64,000 nucleotides of DNA from Rubrivivax albus (GCF_004016515.1 NZ_SACT01000010.1:124001-188000); one strand, 5' to 3'; positions 7,515 to 17,076 are shown, numbered from the stretch's first letter. Notes: a model not told the origin generated them from the letters alone. Numbers and translations: made by a program.

Positions 7515-9365
7515 ATGACCCTGCCCTCGAAACACTTCGCCCTCTCCGCCTGCGCACTCGCGGTGTCCGCCCTGCTGGCGGCCTGTGGCGGCGGCGCGTC
7601 TGCACCGCCGCAGAACGACACTGCCGGGCCGACCCTGGTCATCGACGACAACGTGCCGGGCGACGTGGCCCGAGGTGCGGTGACCTTCACCTTCAGCTTC
7701 AGCGAGTCGGTCGGCACCAGCTTCACCGTCGAGGACGTCACCGTCTCCGGCGGCATGCGCGGCACGCTGATCAAGGTCAACGATCAGAAGTACCTGCTCG
7801 AGGTCACACCGGAGCCGGACAGCGCCGGCACCATGAGCGTGGCCGTGGCGGCGGGCAGCTATGCGGACCTGAACGACAACCCGGGCGCCACGTCCGGCAC
7901 GCATGCACAGGACTTCAACACGGTGCGCGCGACGCCGCCGGTCAGCGGAGACGTGCTGCTGGCCTCGTTCGACGAAGCCACGCCGCTCGCGTTCGAAGGC
8001 TTCAATGGTGCCGAGACCTCGGCCATCGCCGCGGCGCCGGCCGGCGGCAGCGGCCAGGCCGGCAAGATCATCCGCCTGGGCGGCGAGGTCTGGGCCGGGG
8101 CGAAGGTCAACGTGGACGTGATCCCGCTGACCGCCGACAACCGCACCATCTCCGCCCGCGTGTACTCGCCCCTGGCCGGCGTGCCCATCGTGCTCAAGCT
8201 CGAGAACGTGTCCGATGCCGGCATCAACACCGGTGACCTTCAGGCCAACGAGACCGTCGTCGAGGGCTGGCAGACGCTCACCTGGACCGTGCCCGCCGAC
8301 AAGGTAGGCCCCGAGTACAGCTGGGTCGTGATGCTGCCCAACCTGGGCACGCTGGCCTCCGTCGATCCCGGCGAGACCTACTACTTCGACGACATCAAGC
8401 TCGTCGTGCCACCGACGCCGGCAGACGTGCTGCTGGCCTCGTTCGACGAGGCCACGCCGCTGGCCTTCGAGGGCTTCAACGGCGCCGAGACCTCCGCCAT
8501 CGCCGCGGCGCCGGCCGGCGGCAGCGGCCAGGCCGGCAAGATCATCCGCCTGGGCGGCGAGGTCTGGGCCGGGGCGAAGGTCAACGTGGACGTGATCCCG
8601 CTGACCGCCGACAACCGCACCATCTCCGCCCGCGTGTACTCGCCCCTGGCCGGCGTGCCCATCGTGCTCAAGCTGGAAAACGTGTCCGATGCCGGCATCA
8701 ACACCGGTGACCTTCAGGCCAACGAGACCGTCGTTGAGGGCTGGCAGACGCTCACCTGGACCGTGCCCGCCGACAAGGTCGGCCCCGAGTACAGCTGGGT
8801 CGTGATGCTGCCCAACCTGGGCACGCTGGCCTCCACCGACCCCGGCGAGACCTACTACTTCGACGACATCAAGGTGCTCGTGCCCGCGGCCACGCCGGGC
8901 ACGGTGCTGGCCTCGTTCGACGAGACCACGGCGCTGGTCTTCGAGGGCTTCAACGGGGCCGAGACCTCCGCCATCGCGGCCGGCCCGGACGGTGGCAATG
9001 GTCAGGCCGGCAAGATCATCCGCCTGGGCGGCGAGGTCTGGGCCGGGGCCAAGGTCAACGTGGACGTCATCCCGCTGACGGCCACGGTGCGCAAGATCAC
9101 GGCCCGCGTGTATTCGCCGCTGGCCGGCGTGCCCATCGTGCTGAAGCTCGAGAACGTTTCGGATGCCGGCATCAACACCGGTGACATCCAGGCCAACGAG
9201 ACCGTCGTCGAAGGCTGGCAGACGCTCAGTTGGAACGTGCCGGCCGACAAGGTCGGGCCCGACTACAGCTGGGTGGTGATGCTGCCCAACCTGGGCACGC
9301 TGGCATCCACCGATCAGGGCGAAACCTACTACTTCGACGACATCACGCTGGTGCCCGGGCCCTGA
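7515..9365 (+). CDS. Lipoprotein with an Ig-like domain and three tandem 158-residue modules
   Basis: The 616-residue product starts at the ATG at 7515 and has a lipoprotein signal with lipobox L-A-A-C (lipidated C24). Residues about 35-140 look like a bacterial Ig-like domain ('SFSESVGTSFTVEDVTVSG', then a strand-rich tail). Then come three copies of a module that starts 'LLASFDE' and ends near 'GETYYFDDI'. It contains 'KIIRLGGEVWAGAKV' and 'ARVYSPLAGVPIVLKLENV'. The last phrases resemble beta-sandwich modules I recall attached to GH16 laminarinase-type enzymes, so glycan binding is a reasonable guess. No catalytic domain is present. A surface glycan-capture role would fit the TonB receptor upstream and the LacI-type operators in its own promoter. 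Confidence 0.7.
   Translation: MTLPSKHFALSACALAVSALLAACGGGASAPPQNDTAGPTLVIDDNVPGDVARGAVTFTFSFSESVGTSFTVEDVTVSGGMRGTLIKVNDQKYLLEVTPEPDSAGTMSVAVAAGSYADLNDNPGATSGTHAQDFNTVRATPPVSGDVLLASFDEATPLAFEGFNGAETSAIAAAPAGGSGQAGKIIRLGGEVWAGAKVNVDVIPLTADNRTISARVYSPLAGVPIVLKLENVSDAGINTGDLQANETVVEGWQTLTWTVPADKVGPEYSWVVMLPNLGTLASVDPGETYYFDDIKLVVPPTPADVLLASFDEATPLAFEGFNGAETSAIAAAPAGGSGQAGKIIRLGGEVWAGAKVNVDVIPLTADNRTISARVYSPLAGVPIVLKLENVSDAGINTGDLQANETVVEGWQTLTWTVPADKVGPEYSWVVMLPNLGTLASTDPGETYYFDDIKVLVPAATPGTVLASFDETTALVFEGFNGAETSAIAAGPDGGNGQAGKIIRLGGEVWAGAKVNVDVIPLTATVRKITARVYSPLAGVPIVLKLENVSDAGINTGDIQANETVVEGWQTLSWNVPADKVGPDYSWVVMLPNLGTLASTDQGETYYFDDITLVPGP
7950..9362 (+). repeat. Three in-frame tandem repeats with a 474-bp period
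   Basis: Copies begin at 7950, 8424 and about 8898, exactly 474 bp (158 codons) apart. Copies 1 and 2 are almost identical at the DNA level, with long uninterrupted identical runs. Copy 3 has drifted more at third positions and in a few residues (for example TATVRK in place of TADNRT). This points to recent duplication or ongoing gene conversion. Confidence 0.9.
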
Positions 9366-9366
9366 G

Positions 9367-9421
9367 GCCAGCGCCTCGGCTCCCCACCGCCGAGGCCGCC
9401 GGTTCGCCCTCAGGCGCTGGC
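9367..9421. terminator. Nested inverted repeat between convergent genes
   Basis: GCCAGCGCCT (9367-9376) pairs perfectly with AGGCGCTGGC (9412-9421). An inner hairpin, CCTCGGC / GCCGAGG, occupies 9375-9396. The element sits where the lipoprotein gene and the minus-strand PF10118 gene converge, and it overlaps the latter's stop codon. It lacks a T-run, so it is at best a weak bidirectional terminator. Confidence 0.3.
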
Positions 9422-10258
9422 GGAGTCCTGTACCGGCGATACGCCACGCACCGGTGGCGCCAGATGGGCATGGGCGGCCAGCCAGGCGTCGGCCGGTGCG
9501 CCATCGCCCTCGTCCGGGTGGAAATCCGCTGCGAAGTAGCGCTTCCACGGCCGCCAGGTGGCGCGCAGCAGGCCGCCACGGCCCAGCAGCAGCCGCCACG
9601 CGCCGGCCCAGGTGGCCGGCCGCCACCAGTGGCCATCGCGCCACAGGTTGGCCAGCGTCTGCCGCATCACGTCGGCGGCGAAGTGCAGCGTGATGACCAC
9701 GTACAGCCGCCGCCGCCAGCGCAGGTTGCCGCCCAGCGCGTGATACAGGTCGAAGGCGGTGGCGCGGTGTTCGGATTCCTCGCTGGCGTGCCACAGCCAG
9801 AGGTCGCGCAGGCGCGGTTCGGCACCGGCCAATGCGGTCGGGCTGGTCAGCAGCCATTCGGCCAGGATCGCGGTGAAGTGCTCGGTGGCCGCGGTCACGC
9901 CCAGCCACACGCGCGGATCCTGCCCCTCGAGCTGTGTTGCCCGGCGGTGCAGGATGCGCCCCTCCCAGGTGTTGACGTAACCCTGGGCGACCAGCTGCGC
10001 ATTGAAGCGCTGGTGGATCCGCCGGTGCGTGGCCTCCTGGCCGATGAAGGCCTGCACCTCGGCGGCGAAGCGCTCGCGCACCGGCCCGTCGAGCTTCGCC
10101 GCCCCCTGCTTCACCGCGTCGATGAACAGCTGCTCGCCGGCCGGGAAGCTGAACGACAGCGCGTTGAACCACGCGCTGCGGAACGCGTCGCCACCGGCCC
10201 AGTGGCGGGGCCACGGGGTGTCCAGGTCGACCTGCAGGCGCCGCACCGTGTAAGTCAT
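9410..10258 (-). CDS. PF10118-type predicted metal-dependent hydrolase (ferritin-like)
   Basis: A 282-residue protein of the 'predicted metal-dependent hydrolase' family PF10118. Helical segments carry repeated Glu/His pairs of a di-metal site: 'FIGQEATHRRIH', 'TAATEHFTAILAEW' and 'WHASEESEHRATAFDLYH'. I place the start at 10258 (MTYTVRRLQVDL). A longer frame exists but would overlap egtB on the other strand. Upstream, CACAAT lies six bases before the ATG and there is no Shine-Dalgarno sequence, so the mRNA may be leaderless. The gene is divergent from egtB across 41 bp. Members sit beside many oxidative or lipid genes without a proven reaction. Confidence 0.7.
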   Translation of the reverse strand: MTYTVRRLQVDLDTPWPRHWAGGDAFRSAWFNALSFSFPAGEQLFIDAVKQGAAKLDGPVRERFAAEVQAFIGQEATHRRIHQRFNAQLVAQGYVNTWEGRILHRRATQLEGQDPRVWLGVTAATEHFTAILAEWLLTSPTALAGAEPRLRDLWLWHASEESEHRATAFDLYHALGGNLRWRRRLYVVITLHFAADVMRQTLANLWRDGHWWRPATWAGAWRLLLGRGGLLRATWRPWKRYFAADFHPDEGDGAPADAWLAAHAHLAPPVRGVSPVQDSASA

Positions 10259-10299
10259 GCCGTCATTGTGCGACACAGGCGCTCCGATAGGATGGGCCG

Positions 10300-11502
10300 A
10301 TGACCGAGACGCTGGATCCGCTGTCACTGTTGCAGCGCTACCGTGCCGTGCGCGCCGAGACGCTGCGCCGCACCGCGATGTTGTCGCCGGAGGATTGCCA
10401 GGTGCAGTCCATGCCCGACACCAGCCCTGCCAAGTGGCATCTGGCGCACACCACCTGGTTCTTCGAGACCTTCGTGCTCGAGCGGTTCGAGCCGGGTTTC
10501 CAGCCTGTGGACCGCGCCTTCCGCACGCTCTACAACAGCTACTACCAGGCCGTGGGCCCGCAGCATCCGCGGCCGCAGCGCGGCCTCCTGACGCGGCCCG
10601 ATCTCGCCACGGTGCAGGCCTACCGGCGCGCGGTGGACGAACGCGTGCTGGCGCAGGCGGAGCGGCTGGCCGATCCGGAGACGGCCACCCTGCTGACGCT
10701 GGGCCTGCACCACGAGCAGCAGCACCAGGAGCTGATCGTCACCGACGCCAAGCACCTGCTGTGGCACAACCCGCTGGGCACGGGCTACGCACCGGGCGAA
10801 CCGCCGCCCGTGCCGGCCGCGGCGCCCGCGGTGTGGTGCGGCTTCGACGGCGGGCTCGTCGGGATCGGCCACGATCCGACCCAGGACGGCAGCTTCCATT
10901 TCGACAACGAAGGCCCGCGCCATCGCGTGTTCGTCGAACCCTTCGAACTGCGCGACCGCCTCGTCAGCCAGGGCGAGGTGGCCGATTTCATCGCCGACGG
11001 CGGCTATCGGCAGGTAGCGCTGTGGACATCGCTGGGTTGGGACTGGGTGCAGGCCGGCCGCCGCGAGGCCCCGCTGTACTGGCACCGAGACGCGCCTGAT
11101 GCGCCCTGGCAGGTCTACACGCTGTTCGGCCACCGCCCGCTGGAGCGCGACACGCCTGCGCTGCACCTGAGCTGGTACGAGGCCGAGGCCATCGCCCGCT
11201 GGGCCGGGGCGCGGCTGCCCACCGAGGCCGAGTGGGAAACCGGCGCCCGCAGCGGCCGCCTGCAGCAGGTGCGCGACACGGCGTGGCAGTGGACCGGCTC
11301 GGCCTACCGCCCCTACCCTGGCTACCGGGTGCCCGACGGCGCGGTGGGCGAATACAACGGCAAGTTCATGGCCCAGCAGTTCGTGCTGCGCGGCGGCTCG
11401 CTGGCCACGCCAGATGGCCACGCGCGGCTGAGCTACCGCAACTTCTTCCCGCCCGAGGCGCAGTGGCAGTTCAGCGGGCTGCGGTTGGCCCGGGATGCGT
11501 GA
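10300..11502 (+). CDS. egtB: EgtB-type hercynine oxygenase (DinB + SUMF1 domains)
   Basis: This 400-residue protein joins a DinB-like helical domain and a formylglycine-generating-enzyme (SUMF1) domain, as in ergothioneine synthase EgtB. EgtB joins hercynine and a thiol donor using non-haem iron and O2. Likely iron ligands are H50 or H47 in 'WHLAHTTWFFE' and the H138-x3-H142-x-E144 motif in 'HHEQQHQE'. The C-terminal half has 'RLPTEAEWETGARSG', 'DTAWQWTGSAYRPY' and 'VLRGGSLATP', standard for the fold. No SAM methyltransferase domain follows, which argues against OvoA. The histidine methyltransferase EgtD, usually adjacent in this group, is not next to it here. TAGGAT lies six bases before the ATG; it also contains AGGA, so either a leaderless or a normal start is possible. 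Confidence 0.85.
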   Translation: MTETLDPLSLLQRYRAVRAETLRRTAMLSPEDCQVQSMPDTSPAKWHLAHTTWFFETFVLERFEPGFQPVDRAFRTLYNSYYQAVGPQHPRPQRGLLTRPDLATVQAYRRAVDERVLAQAERLADPETATLLTLGLHHEQQHQELIVTDAKHLLWHNPLGTGYAPGEPPPVPAAAPAVWCGFDGGLVGIGHDPTQDGSFHFDNEGPRHRVFVEPFELRDRLVSQGEVADFIADGGYRQVALWTSLGWDWVQAGRREAPLYWHRDAPDAPWQVYTLFGHRPLERDTPALHLSWYEAEAIARWAGARLPTEAEWETGARSGRLQQVRDTAWQWTGSAYRPYPGYRVPDGAVGEYNGKFMAQQFVLRGGSLATPDGHARLSYRNFFPPEAQWQFSGLRLARDA

Positions 11503-11514
11503 CGAGGCCGTCGT

Positions 11515-13041
11515 TCAACCTGCGGGCACGGCGCGTTCGGCGGCCCAGGCCCGCAAGGCCGCGATGGCTTCCGCGCGCGTGACCGACAGCGGCTTCGTGC
11601 GCGCCAGTTCCGCCAGCACCGCGGCAGCGTTGGCTTCGCGGCCCAGCGCCAGTGCCTCGTAGCGCGCCGACACGGCCGCGGCCTCGATCTCGGCACCGCT
11701 GAAGCCGGTGCTGGCCACCACCAGGGTGGCCAATTGCGCCTCGTCGAAGGCCACCTTGAGCCGGCCCAGGTGGATGCGCATCAGTTCGGCGCGCGCCGCC
11801 TCGTCGGGCAAGTCGACGAAGAAGATCTCGTCGAAGCGGCCCTTGCGCACCAGTTCCGGCGGCAGGGCCTGGATGTCGTTCGCGGTGGCGACCAGGAACA
11901 CCCGGCTGCGGCGCTCGGCCATCCAGGTCAGCAGCGTGCCCAGCATGCGCCGCGTGGCCCCGGTGCCGTCGTCGCTGCCGGCGCTGCCGCCGGCCAGGCC
12001 CTTCTCCACCTCGTCCATCCACACCACGCAGGGTTGCATGCTCTCGGCCACGCGCAACGCCTCGCGCAGCTTGCGTTCGCTCTCGCCCTGCCACTTGTCG
12101 TAGAGCGCGCCGAAATCCATGCGGAACAGCGGCAGCTGCCACGACGCCGCCACCGCCTTGGCCGCCAGGCTCTTGCCACCGCCCTGCACGCCCAGCAGCA
12201 GCACGCCCTTGGGCGGTGGCAGGCCCTCGGCCGCAGCCGGGTCCAGGAACGGCGCGCGGCGCAGCAGCAGCCAGCGCTTGAGTGCCGTCATGCCGGCCAC
12301 CTGGTCCATGGCCGGCAGGTCGGGTTCGAAGACCAGCAGTTCGGCCGCACCCAACTGCGCCTGCTTGGCCGCGAGCACGCGCGTCAGGTCGGTGGTGGTG
12401 ATCTGCCCGTCGCCCAGCGCCAGCCGCGCCAGGTGGCGCACCGAGGCCTCGGGCAGCCCCACCAGATGGCGCTGCAGCGATTCCAGCGTGCGCTGGCAGC
12501 CGGCCACGTCGCGCCCGCTGCGGCTGCGCTGGCGAGTGATCTCCTCGCGCAGCACGGTGCGCACGCGCTCAGGCGTCATGGGCTCGATCTCGAACGTGGC
12601 AGTCCACGGCTGCAACTCGTCCGGCACCGTCAGCGCGTGGGCCACGAAGGCCAGCTGCACGCCGGTGCGCTCGCTGGCCAGGGCCAGGTCCTTCAGCGCG
12701 CGCACCGTCACCGGATGGTTCAGGTACGGGTGGATGTCCAGCAGCAGCACCAGCGCCGGGCCTTCCACCTTGGCCATGGCCTTCAGTGCGGCTGGCAGCT
12801 CGTGGGTGTCGGCAGCGCCGGGGTGGCCGTCCGTGCCCTGCTCCACCAGGCGCAGCTTCAGGCCATGCAGCGCGCGCAGGCCGTTGCTGGCCGACCAGGC
12901 CCACAGCGCGCGCTGCGTGCGCCGCGCGACTGCCTCGGCCAGCGCCAGCACGCGCTTCTCGTCGTGCGTCTGCAGCACGGCGATGGGCACGTGCGTGTCC
13001 AGCAGTTCCTGCAGCGCGGCCGCCTGGCCCTCGGTGGGCAT
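11515..13041 (-). CDS. Ycf46-like AAA ATPase
   Basis: This 508-residue protein has an N-terminal half without strong motifs and a C-terminal AAA module. Walker A is GVQGGGKS (residues 284-291), in 'PPPKGVLLLGVQGGGKSLA'. Walker B is 'VVWMDEVEKG' with D343 and E344, followed by 'LVATANDIQALPPELVRKGRFDE' carrying sensor and arginine-finger residues. The architecture and the phrase 'PLFRMDFGALYDKWQGESE' match the Ycf46 family of cyanobacteria, plastids and proteobacteria, whose function is poorly defined. It begins 18 bases after purL on the same strand and is probably cotranscribed. It converges on egtB, with only 12 bases between the two stops. Confidence 0.8.
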   Translation of the reverse strand: MPTEGQAAALQELLDTHVPIAVLQTHDEKRVLALAEAVARRTQRALWAWSASNGLRALHGLKLRLVEQGTDGHPGAADTHELPAALKAMAKVEGPALVLLLDIHPYLNHPVTVRALKDLALASERTGVQLAFVAHALTVPDELQPWTATFEIEPMTPERVRTVLREEITRQRSRSGRDVAGCQRTLESLQRHLVGLPEASVRHLARLALGDGQITTTDLTRVLAAKQAQLGAAELLVFEPDLPAMDQVAGMTALKRWLLLRRAPFLDPAAAEGLPPPKGVLLLGVQGGGKSLAAKAVAASWQLPLFRMDFGALYDKWQGESERKLREALRVAESMQPCVVWMDEVEKGLAGGSAGSDDGTGATRRMLGTLLTWMAERRSRVFLVATANDIQALPPELVRKGRFDEIFFVDLPDEAARAELMRIHLGRLKVAFDEAQLATLVVASTGFSGAEIEAAAVSARYEALALGREANAAAVLAELARTKPLSVTRAEAIAALRAWAAERAVPAG

Positions 13042-13059
13042 GTCGTGTCCGGTCAGCGA

Positions 13060-16000
13060 TCAGCCGACGAAACGCCGCGCGTTGCGGAACATGCGCATCC
13101 AGGGGCTGAGCGCGGACACGTCACCCGGCGTCCAGCTCATCAGCACGTTGCGGAACACGCGCTCGGGGTGCGGCATCATCGCCGTGAAGCGGCCGTCGGC
13201 GGTGGTCACCGCCGTCAGGCCGCCAGGGCTGCCGTTGGGGTTGGCCGGGTAGGCCTCGGTGGCCTGGCCATGGCCGTCCACCCAGCGCGCAGCGCGGCGG
13301 ACCTTCGCGGCGTCGCCGCGCTGCGAGAAGTCGGCCCGTCCCTCGCCGTGCGCTACCGCAATGGGGATGCGGCTGCCGGCCATGCCGGCGAAGAAGAGGC
13401 TGGGGCTGTCCAGCAGTTCCACCATCGCAAGCCGGGCCTCGAACTGCTCGCTGCGATTGCGCACGAAGCGCGGCCAGGCGTCGGCACCCGGGATCATCGG
13501 CGCCAGGGCGGCCAGCATCTGGCAGCCGTTGCAGATGCCCAGCGCGAAACTGTCGCCGCGCCCGAAGAAGGTGGCGAACTGGTCGGCCAGTGCCGGGTTG
13601 AAGAGGATGGATCGCGCCCAGCCCTCGCCGGCGCCCAGCGTGTCGCCATAGCTGAAGCCGCCACAGGCCACGACCCCGGTGAACTGATCCAGCCGGGCAC
13701 GCCCGGCCTGCAGGTCGGACATGTGCACGTCGAAGGTCTCGAAGCCCGCCAGATCGAAGGCCTTGCTGGTCTCGACGTGGGAGTTCACGCCCTGCTCGCG
13801 CAGGATGGCGAGCTTGGGCCGGGCACCGGTGGCGATCATCGGCGCGGCCACGTCCTCGGTCGGGTCGAAGCTCAGGTGCAGGTGCAGGCCGGGTGCGGCG
13901 GCATCGCTGGCGGCCGCGTGCTCGGCGTCGGCCGCTTCGGGGCGGTCGCGTTCGCGGCAGATGCGCCAGCTCACCTCGTCCCAGGCCGACAGCAGGTCGC
14001 TCAGCGGGGCGCTGAACTGGCACTTGGTGTCGCGCCAGACCTCGACCACACCGCGGTCGTTGGTCTTGCCGACCACATGGGTGTGCTTCGACAGGCCATG
14101 CGCGCGCAGCACGGCCAGCGCCGCGTCACGGTCCTCGCGCTTCACCTGCAGCAGAACGCCCAGTTCCTCGTTGAACAGCGCCTTGAGCATGAGCTCATTG
14201 CGCCGCTCGCCCACCTGGCCGGCCCAGTTCTTGGAATCGCCGTACTCGGCCCGGCTGTCGGCGATGCCGTCGCCTTCGGTGACCAGGATGTCGACGTTCA
14301 GGCTCACGCCCAGCCGGCCGGCGAAGGCCATCTCGCAGGCCGCGGCCCACAGGCCGCCGTCGCTGCGGTCGTGGTAGGCCAGCAGCCGGCCCTGGCCGCG
14401 CAGTTCATTCACTGCCGCCACCAGCGACTTCAAGAGCGCCGGGTCGTCCAGATCGGGCACTTCATGGCCAAAACGACCCAGGACCTGCGCCAGCATCGAG
14501 CCGCCCAGGCGGTGGCGGCTCTGGCCCAGGTCCACCAGCAGCAGCGTGGTGTCGCCCGGCTGCAGCTGCGGCGTCAGCGTGCCGCGCACGTCGTCCAGCG
14601 TGGCGAAGGCGCTGACGATCAGCGAGACCGGTGCGACGACCTTCCGGCCGTCCTGACCGTGCGACCATTGCGTGCGCATCGACAGCGAATCCTTGCCCAC
14701 CGGGATGCCGATACCCAACGCCGGGCAGAGTTCCAGACCCACCGCCCGCACCGTGTCGTACAGCGCCGCGTCCTCGCCCGGTTCGCCGCAGGCGGCCATC
14801 CAGTTGGCGCTGAGCTTCACGCGCGACAGTTCGATCGGCGCGGCCAGCAGGTTGGTGATCGCCTCGCCCACCGCCATCCGGCCCGAGGCCGGCGCGTCCA
14901 GCGCCGCCAGCGGGGTGCGCTCGCCCATGCACATGGCCTCGCCGCGGAAGCCGGTGTAGTCGGCCAGCGTCACGGCCACGTCGGCCACCGGCACCTGCCA
15001 GGGGCCGACCATGGGGTCGCGGTGGTTCAGGCCGCCGACGCTGCGGTCGCCGATCGTGATCAGGAAGCGCTTGCTGGCCACCGTGGGGTGGCGCAGCACG
15101 GTCAGCGCCACGTCGTCGAGCTTGACGCCGGTGAGGTCCAGCGGCGGCTCGCTGCGGTCCACGCGCTGCACGTCGCGCCGCATCTTCGGCGGCTTGCCCA
15201 GCAGCACGTCCATCGGCATGTCGATCACGCGCTCGCCACCGGCGCCCACCTCCACCACCAGCTCGGTGGCCTCGCTGGCCGTGCCCACGACGGCGAACGG
15301 GCAGCGCTCGCGCGCGCACATCTGCTCGAACAGCGGCAGCCCGGCCGGATCCAGCGCGACGACGTAGCGTTCCTGGCTCTCGTTGCACCAGATCTCCTTG
15401 GGCGCGAGGCCGCTTTCCTCCAGCGGCACCTTCGTCAGGTCGAACAGCGCACCGCGGCCGGCGCCGTCGGCCAGCTCCGGGAAGGCGTTGGAGATGCCGC
15501 CGGCGCCCACGTCGTGGATGGCCAGCACCGGGTTGTGTTCACCCAGGGCCCAGCAGTGGTTGATGACCTCCTGTGCGCGTCGCTGGATCTCCGGGTTGCC
15601 GCGCTGCACGCTGTCGAAGTCCAGCGCCGCGGTGTTGCTGCCGGCGGCCATGGAACTGGCCGCCCCGCCGCCCATGCCGATGCGCATGCCCGGGCCGCCG
15701 AGCTGGATCATCAGCGTGCCCGCCGGGAAGACCTTCTTGTGCGTCTGGCCATCGTCGATGCTGCCCAGCCCGCCGGCGATCATGATGGGCTTGTGGTATC
15801 CGCGCCGCAGACCGGCCACGTCCATCTCGAAGACACGGAAGTAGCCACCCAGGTTGGGCCGGCCGAACTCGTTGTTGAAGGCGGCGCCGCCCAGCGGGCC
15901 TTCGGTCATGATCTGCTGCGGGCTGGCGATGTGCGCCGGCTTGCCCACCGGGCTGCGCTCCCAGGGCTCGTCGGTCCCCGGCAGGTGCAGGTTGCTCACC

Positions 16001-17076
16001 GAGAAGCCGGTCAGGCCCGCCTTGGGGCGCGCGCCGCGGCCGGTGGCGCCTTCGTCGCGGATCTCGCCGCCGGCGCCGGTGGCCGCACCCGGGAAGGGGC
16101 TGATGGCCGTGGGGTGGTTGTGGGTCTCCACCTTCATCAGCACGTGCACCGTGCCTTCGCGCGGGCCGTAGGCCGGGGCGTTGGTGAAACCCTGCGGCAG
16201 CCAGCGTTCGGCCGGACCGCCTTCCATCACCGCCGCGTTGTCGTTGTAGGCGACCACCGTGTGCTGCGGGCTGGTCTTCTCGGTGTGGCGGATCATGCCG
16301 AACATCGAGTGCGGCTGCGGCTGACCGTCGATCACGAACTCGGCGTTGAAGATCTTGTGCCGGCAATGTTCGCTGTTGGCCTGCGCGAACATCATCAGCT
16401 CGACGTCGCTGGGGTTGCGGCCCAGCCTGGTGAAGGCGTCGACGAGGTAGTCGATCTCGTCGTCCGACAGCGCGAGGCCGAATTCGCCGTTGGCGGCCAC
16501 CAGCGCGGCACGGCCGGCACCGAGCACGTCCACGTGGGCCAGCGGCGGCGCCGGCTGGGGGTCGAACAGGTGCACCGCGGCCTCGCGCGCGAAGGCCACG
16601 CTTTCGGTCATGCGGTCGTGCAGCAGCGCGGCCACCTCGGCACGCTCGTCGTCCGACAGCGGCTTCGCGCCGCCCAGCAGGCCGCCGACCAACCCACTCT
16701 TCAGCGTGAGCCGGAACTCGGTGACACGCTCGACCCGATGCAGTTCGATGCCGCAGTTGCGCGCGATGTCGGTGGCCTTGCTGGCCCAGGGCGAGACCGT
16801 GCCCAGACGTGGCATGACGACCACGCATTCACCCTCTACGGGGCCCGTGTACGGGTCGCCGTAGGTCAGCAAGGCGGCCAGCTTGTCCTGCTGGGCCGGC
16901 GTGGCGTCGGCGTCCAGCGCCACCCAGTGCACGAAGCGCGCCGCCACGCCGGTGATGCGCGGGCAGATGGCCTGCAGCCGGGGCAGCAGCGCACGCGCGC
17001 GGAAGTCGGAGAGGGCGTTGCCGCCGTCGAACGTCAAAGGGGCGGGGTGCGCGTGCGGCATCGGGCGGGCGGCCAT
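13060..17076 (-). CDS. purL: Phosphoribosylformylglycinamidine synthase
   Basis: This 1,338-residue protein is the large, single-chain PurL of proteobacteria. It converts FGAR plus glutamine and ATP to FGAM in purine synthesis. The N-terminal PurS-like part is followed by two AIR-synthase-type ATP-binding halves, with phrases such as 'KVETHNHPTAISPFPGAATGAGGE', 'RFLITIGDRSVGG' and 'LLLVDLG'. The C-terminal glutaminase has the nucleophile in 'LGICNGCQML' and the histidine region 'AHGEGRADF'. The start could be ATG 17076 or the in-frame ATG at 17061; neither has an obvious Shine-Dalgarno sequence. The Ycf46-like gene follows closely. purL is divergent from map across 47 bases. Confidence 0.97.
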   Translation of the reverse strand: MAARPMPHAHPAPLTFDGGNALSDFRARALLPRLQAICPRITGVAARFVHWVALDADATPAQQDKLAALLTYGDPYTGPVEGECVVVMPRLGTVSPWASKATDIARNCGIELHRVERVTEFRLTLKSGLVGGLLGGAKPLSDDERAEVAALLHDRMTESVAFAREAAVHLFDPQPAPPLAHVDVLGAGRAALVAANGEFGLALSDDEIDYLVDAFTRLGRNPSDVELMMFAQANSEHCRHKIFNAEFVIDGQPQPHSMFGMIRHTEKTSPQHTVVAYNDNAAVMEGGPAERWLPQGFTNAPAYGPREGTVHVLMKVETHNHPTAISPFPGAATGAGGEIRDEGATGRGARPKAGLTGFSVSNLHLPGTDEPWERSPVGKPAHIASPQQIMTEGPLGGAAFNNEFGRPNLGGYFRVFEMDVAGLRRGYHKPIMIAGGLGSIDDGQTHKKVFPAGTLMIQLGGPGMRIGMGGGAASSMAAGSNTAALDFDSVQRGNPEIQRRAQEVINHCWALGEHNPVLAIHDVGAGGISNAFPELADGAGRGALFDLTKVPLEESGLAPKEIWCNESQERYVVALDPAGLPLFEQMCARERCPFAVVGTASEATELVVEVGAGGERVIDMPMDVLLGKPPKMRRDVQRVDRSEPPLDLTGVKLDDVALTVLRHPTVASKRFLITIGDRSVGGLNHRDPMVGPWQVPVADVAVTLADYTGFRGEAMCMGERTPLAALDAPASGRMAVGEAITNLLAAPIELSRVKLSANWMAACGEPGEDAALYDTVRAVGLELCPALGIGIPVGKDSLSMRTQWSHGQDGRKVVAPVSLIVSAFATLDDVRGTLTPQLQPGDTTLLLVDLGQSRHRLGGSMLAQVLGRFGHEVPDLDDPALLKSLVAAVNELRGQGRLLAYHDRSDGGLWAAACEMAFAGRLGVSLNVDILVTEGDGIADSRAEYGDSKNWAGQVGERRNELMLKALFNEELGVLLQVKREDRDAALAVLRAHGLSKHTHVVGKTNDRGVVEVWRDTKCQFSAPLSDLLSAWDEVSWRICRERDRPEAADAEHAAASDAAAPGLHLHLSFDPTEDVAAPMIATGARPKLAILREQGVNSHVETSKAFDLAGFETFDVHMSDLQAGRARLDQFTGVVACGGFSYGDTLGAGEGWARSILFNPALADQFATFFGRGDSFALGICNGCQMLAALAPMIPGADAWPRFVRNRSEQFEARLAMVELLDSPSLFFAGMAGSRIPIAVAHGEGRADFSQRGDAAKVRRAARWVDGHGQATEAYPANPNGSPGGLTAVTTADGRFTAMMPHPERVFRNVLMSWTPGDVSALSPWMRMFRNARRFVG

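Noticed and set aside
7950..9362. The three long repeats as a CRISPR or other repeat-spacer array
   Set aside because: The 474-bp units are continuous in-frame protein-coding modules without spacers.
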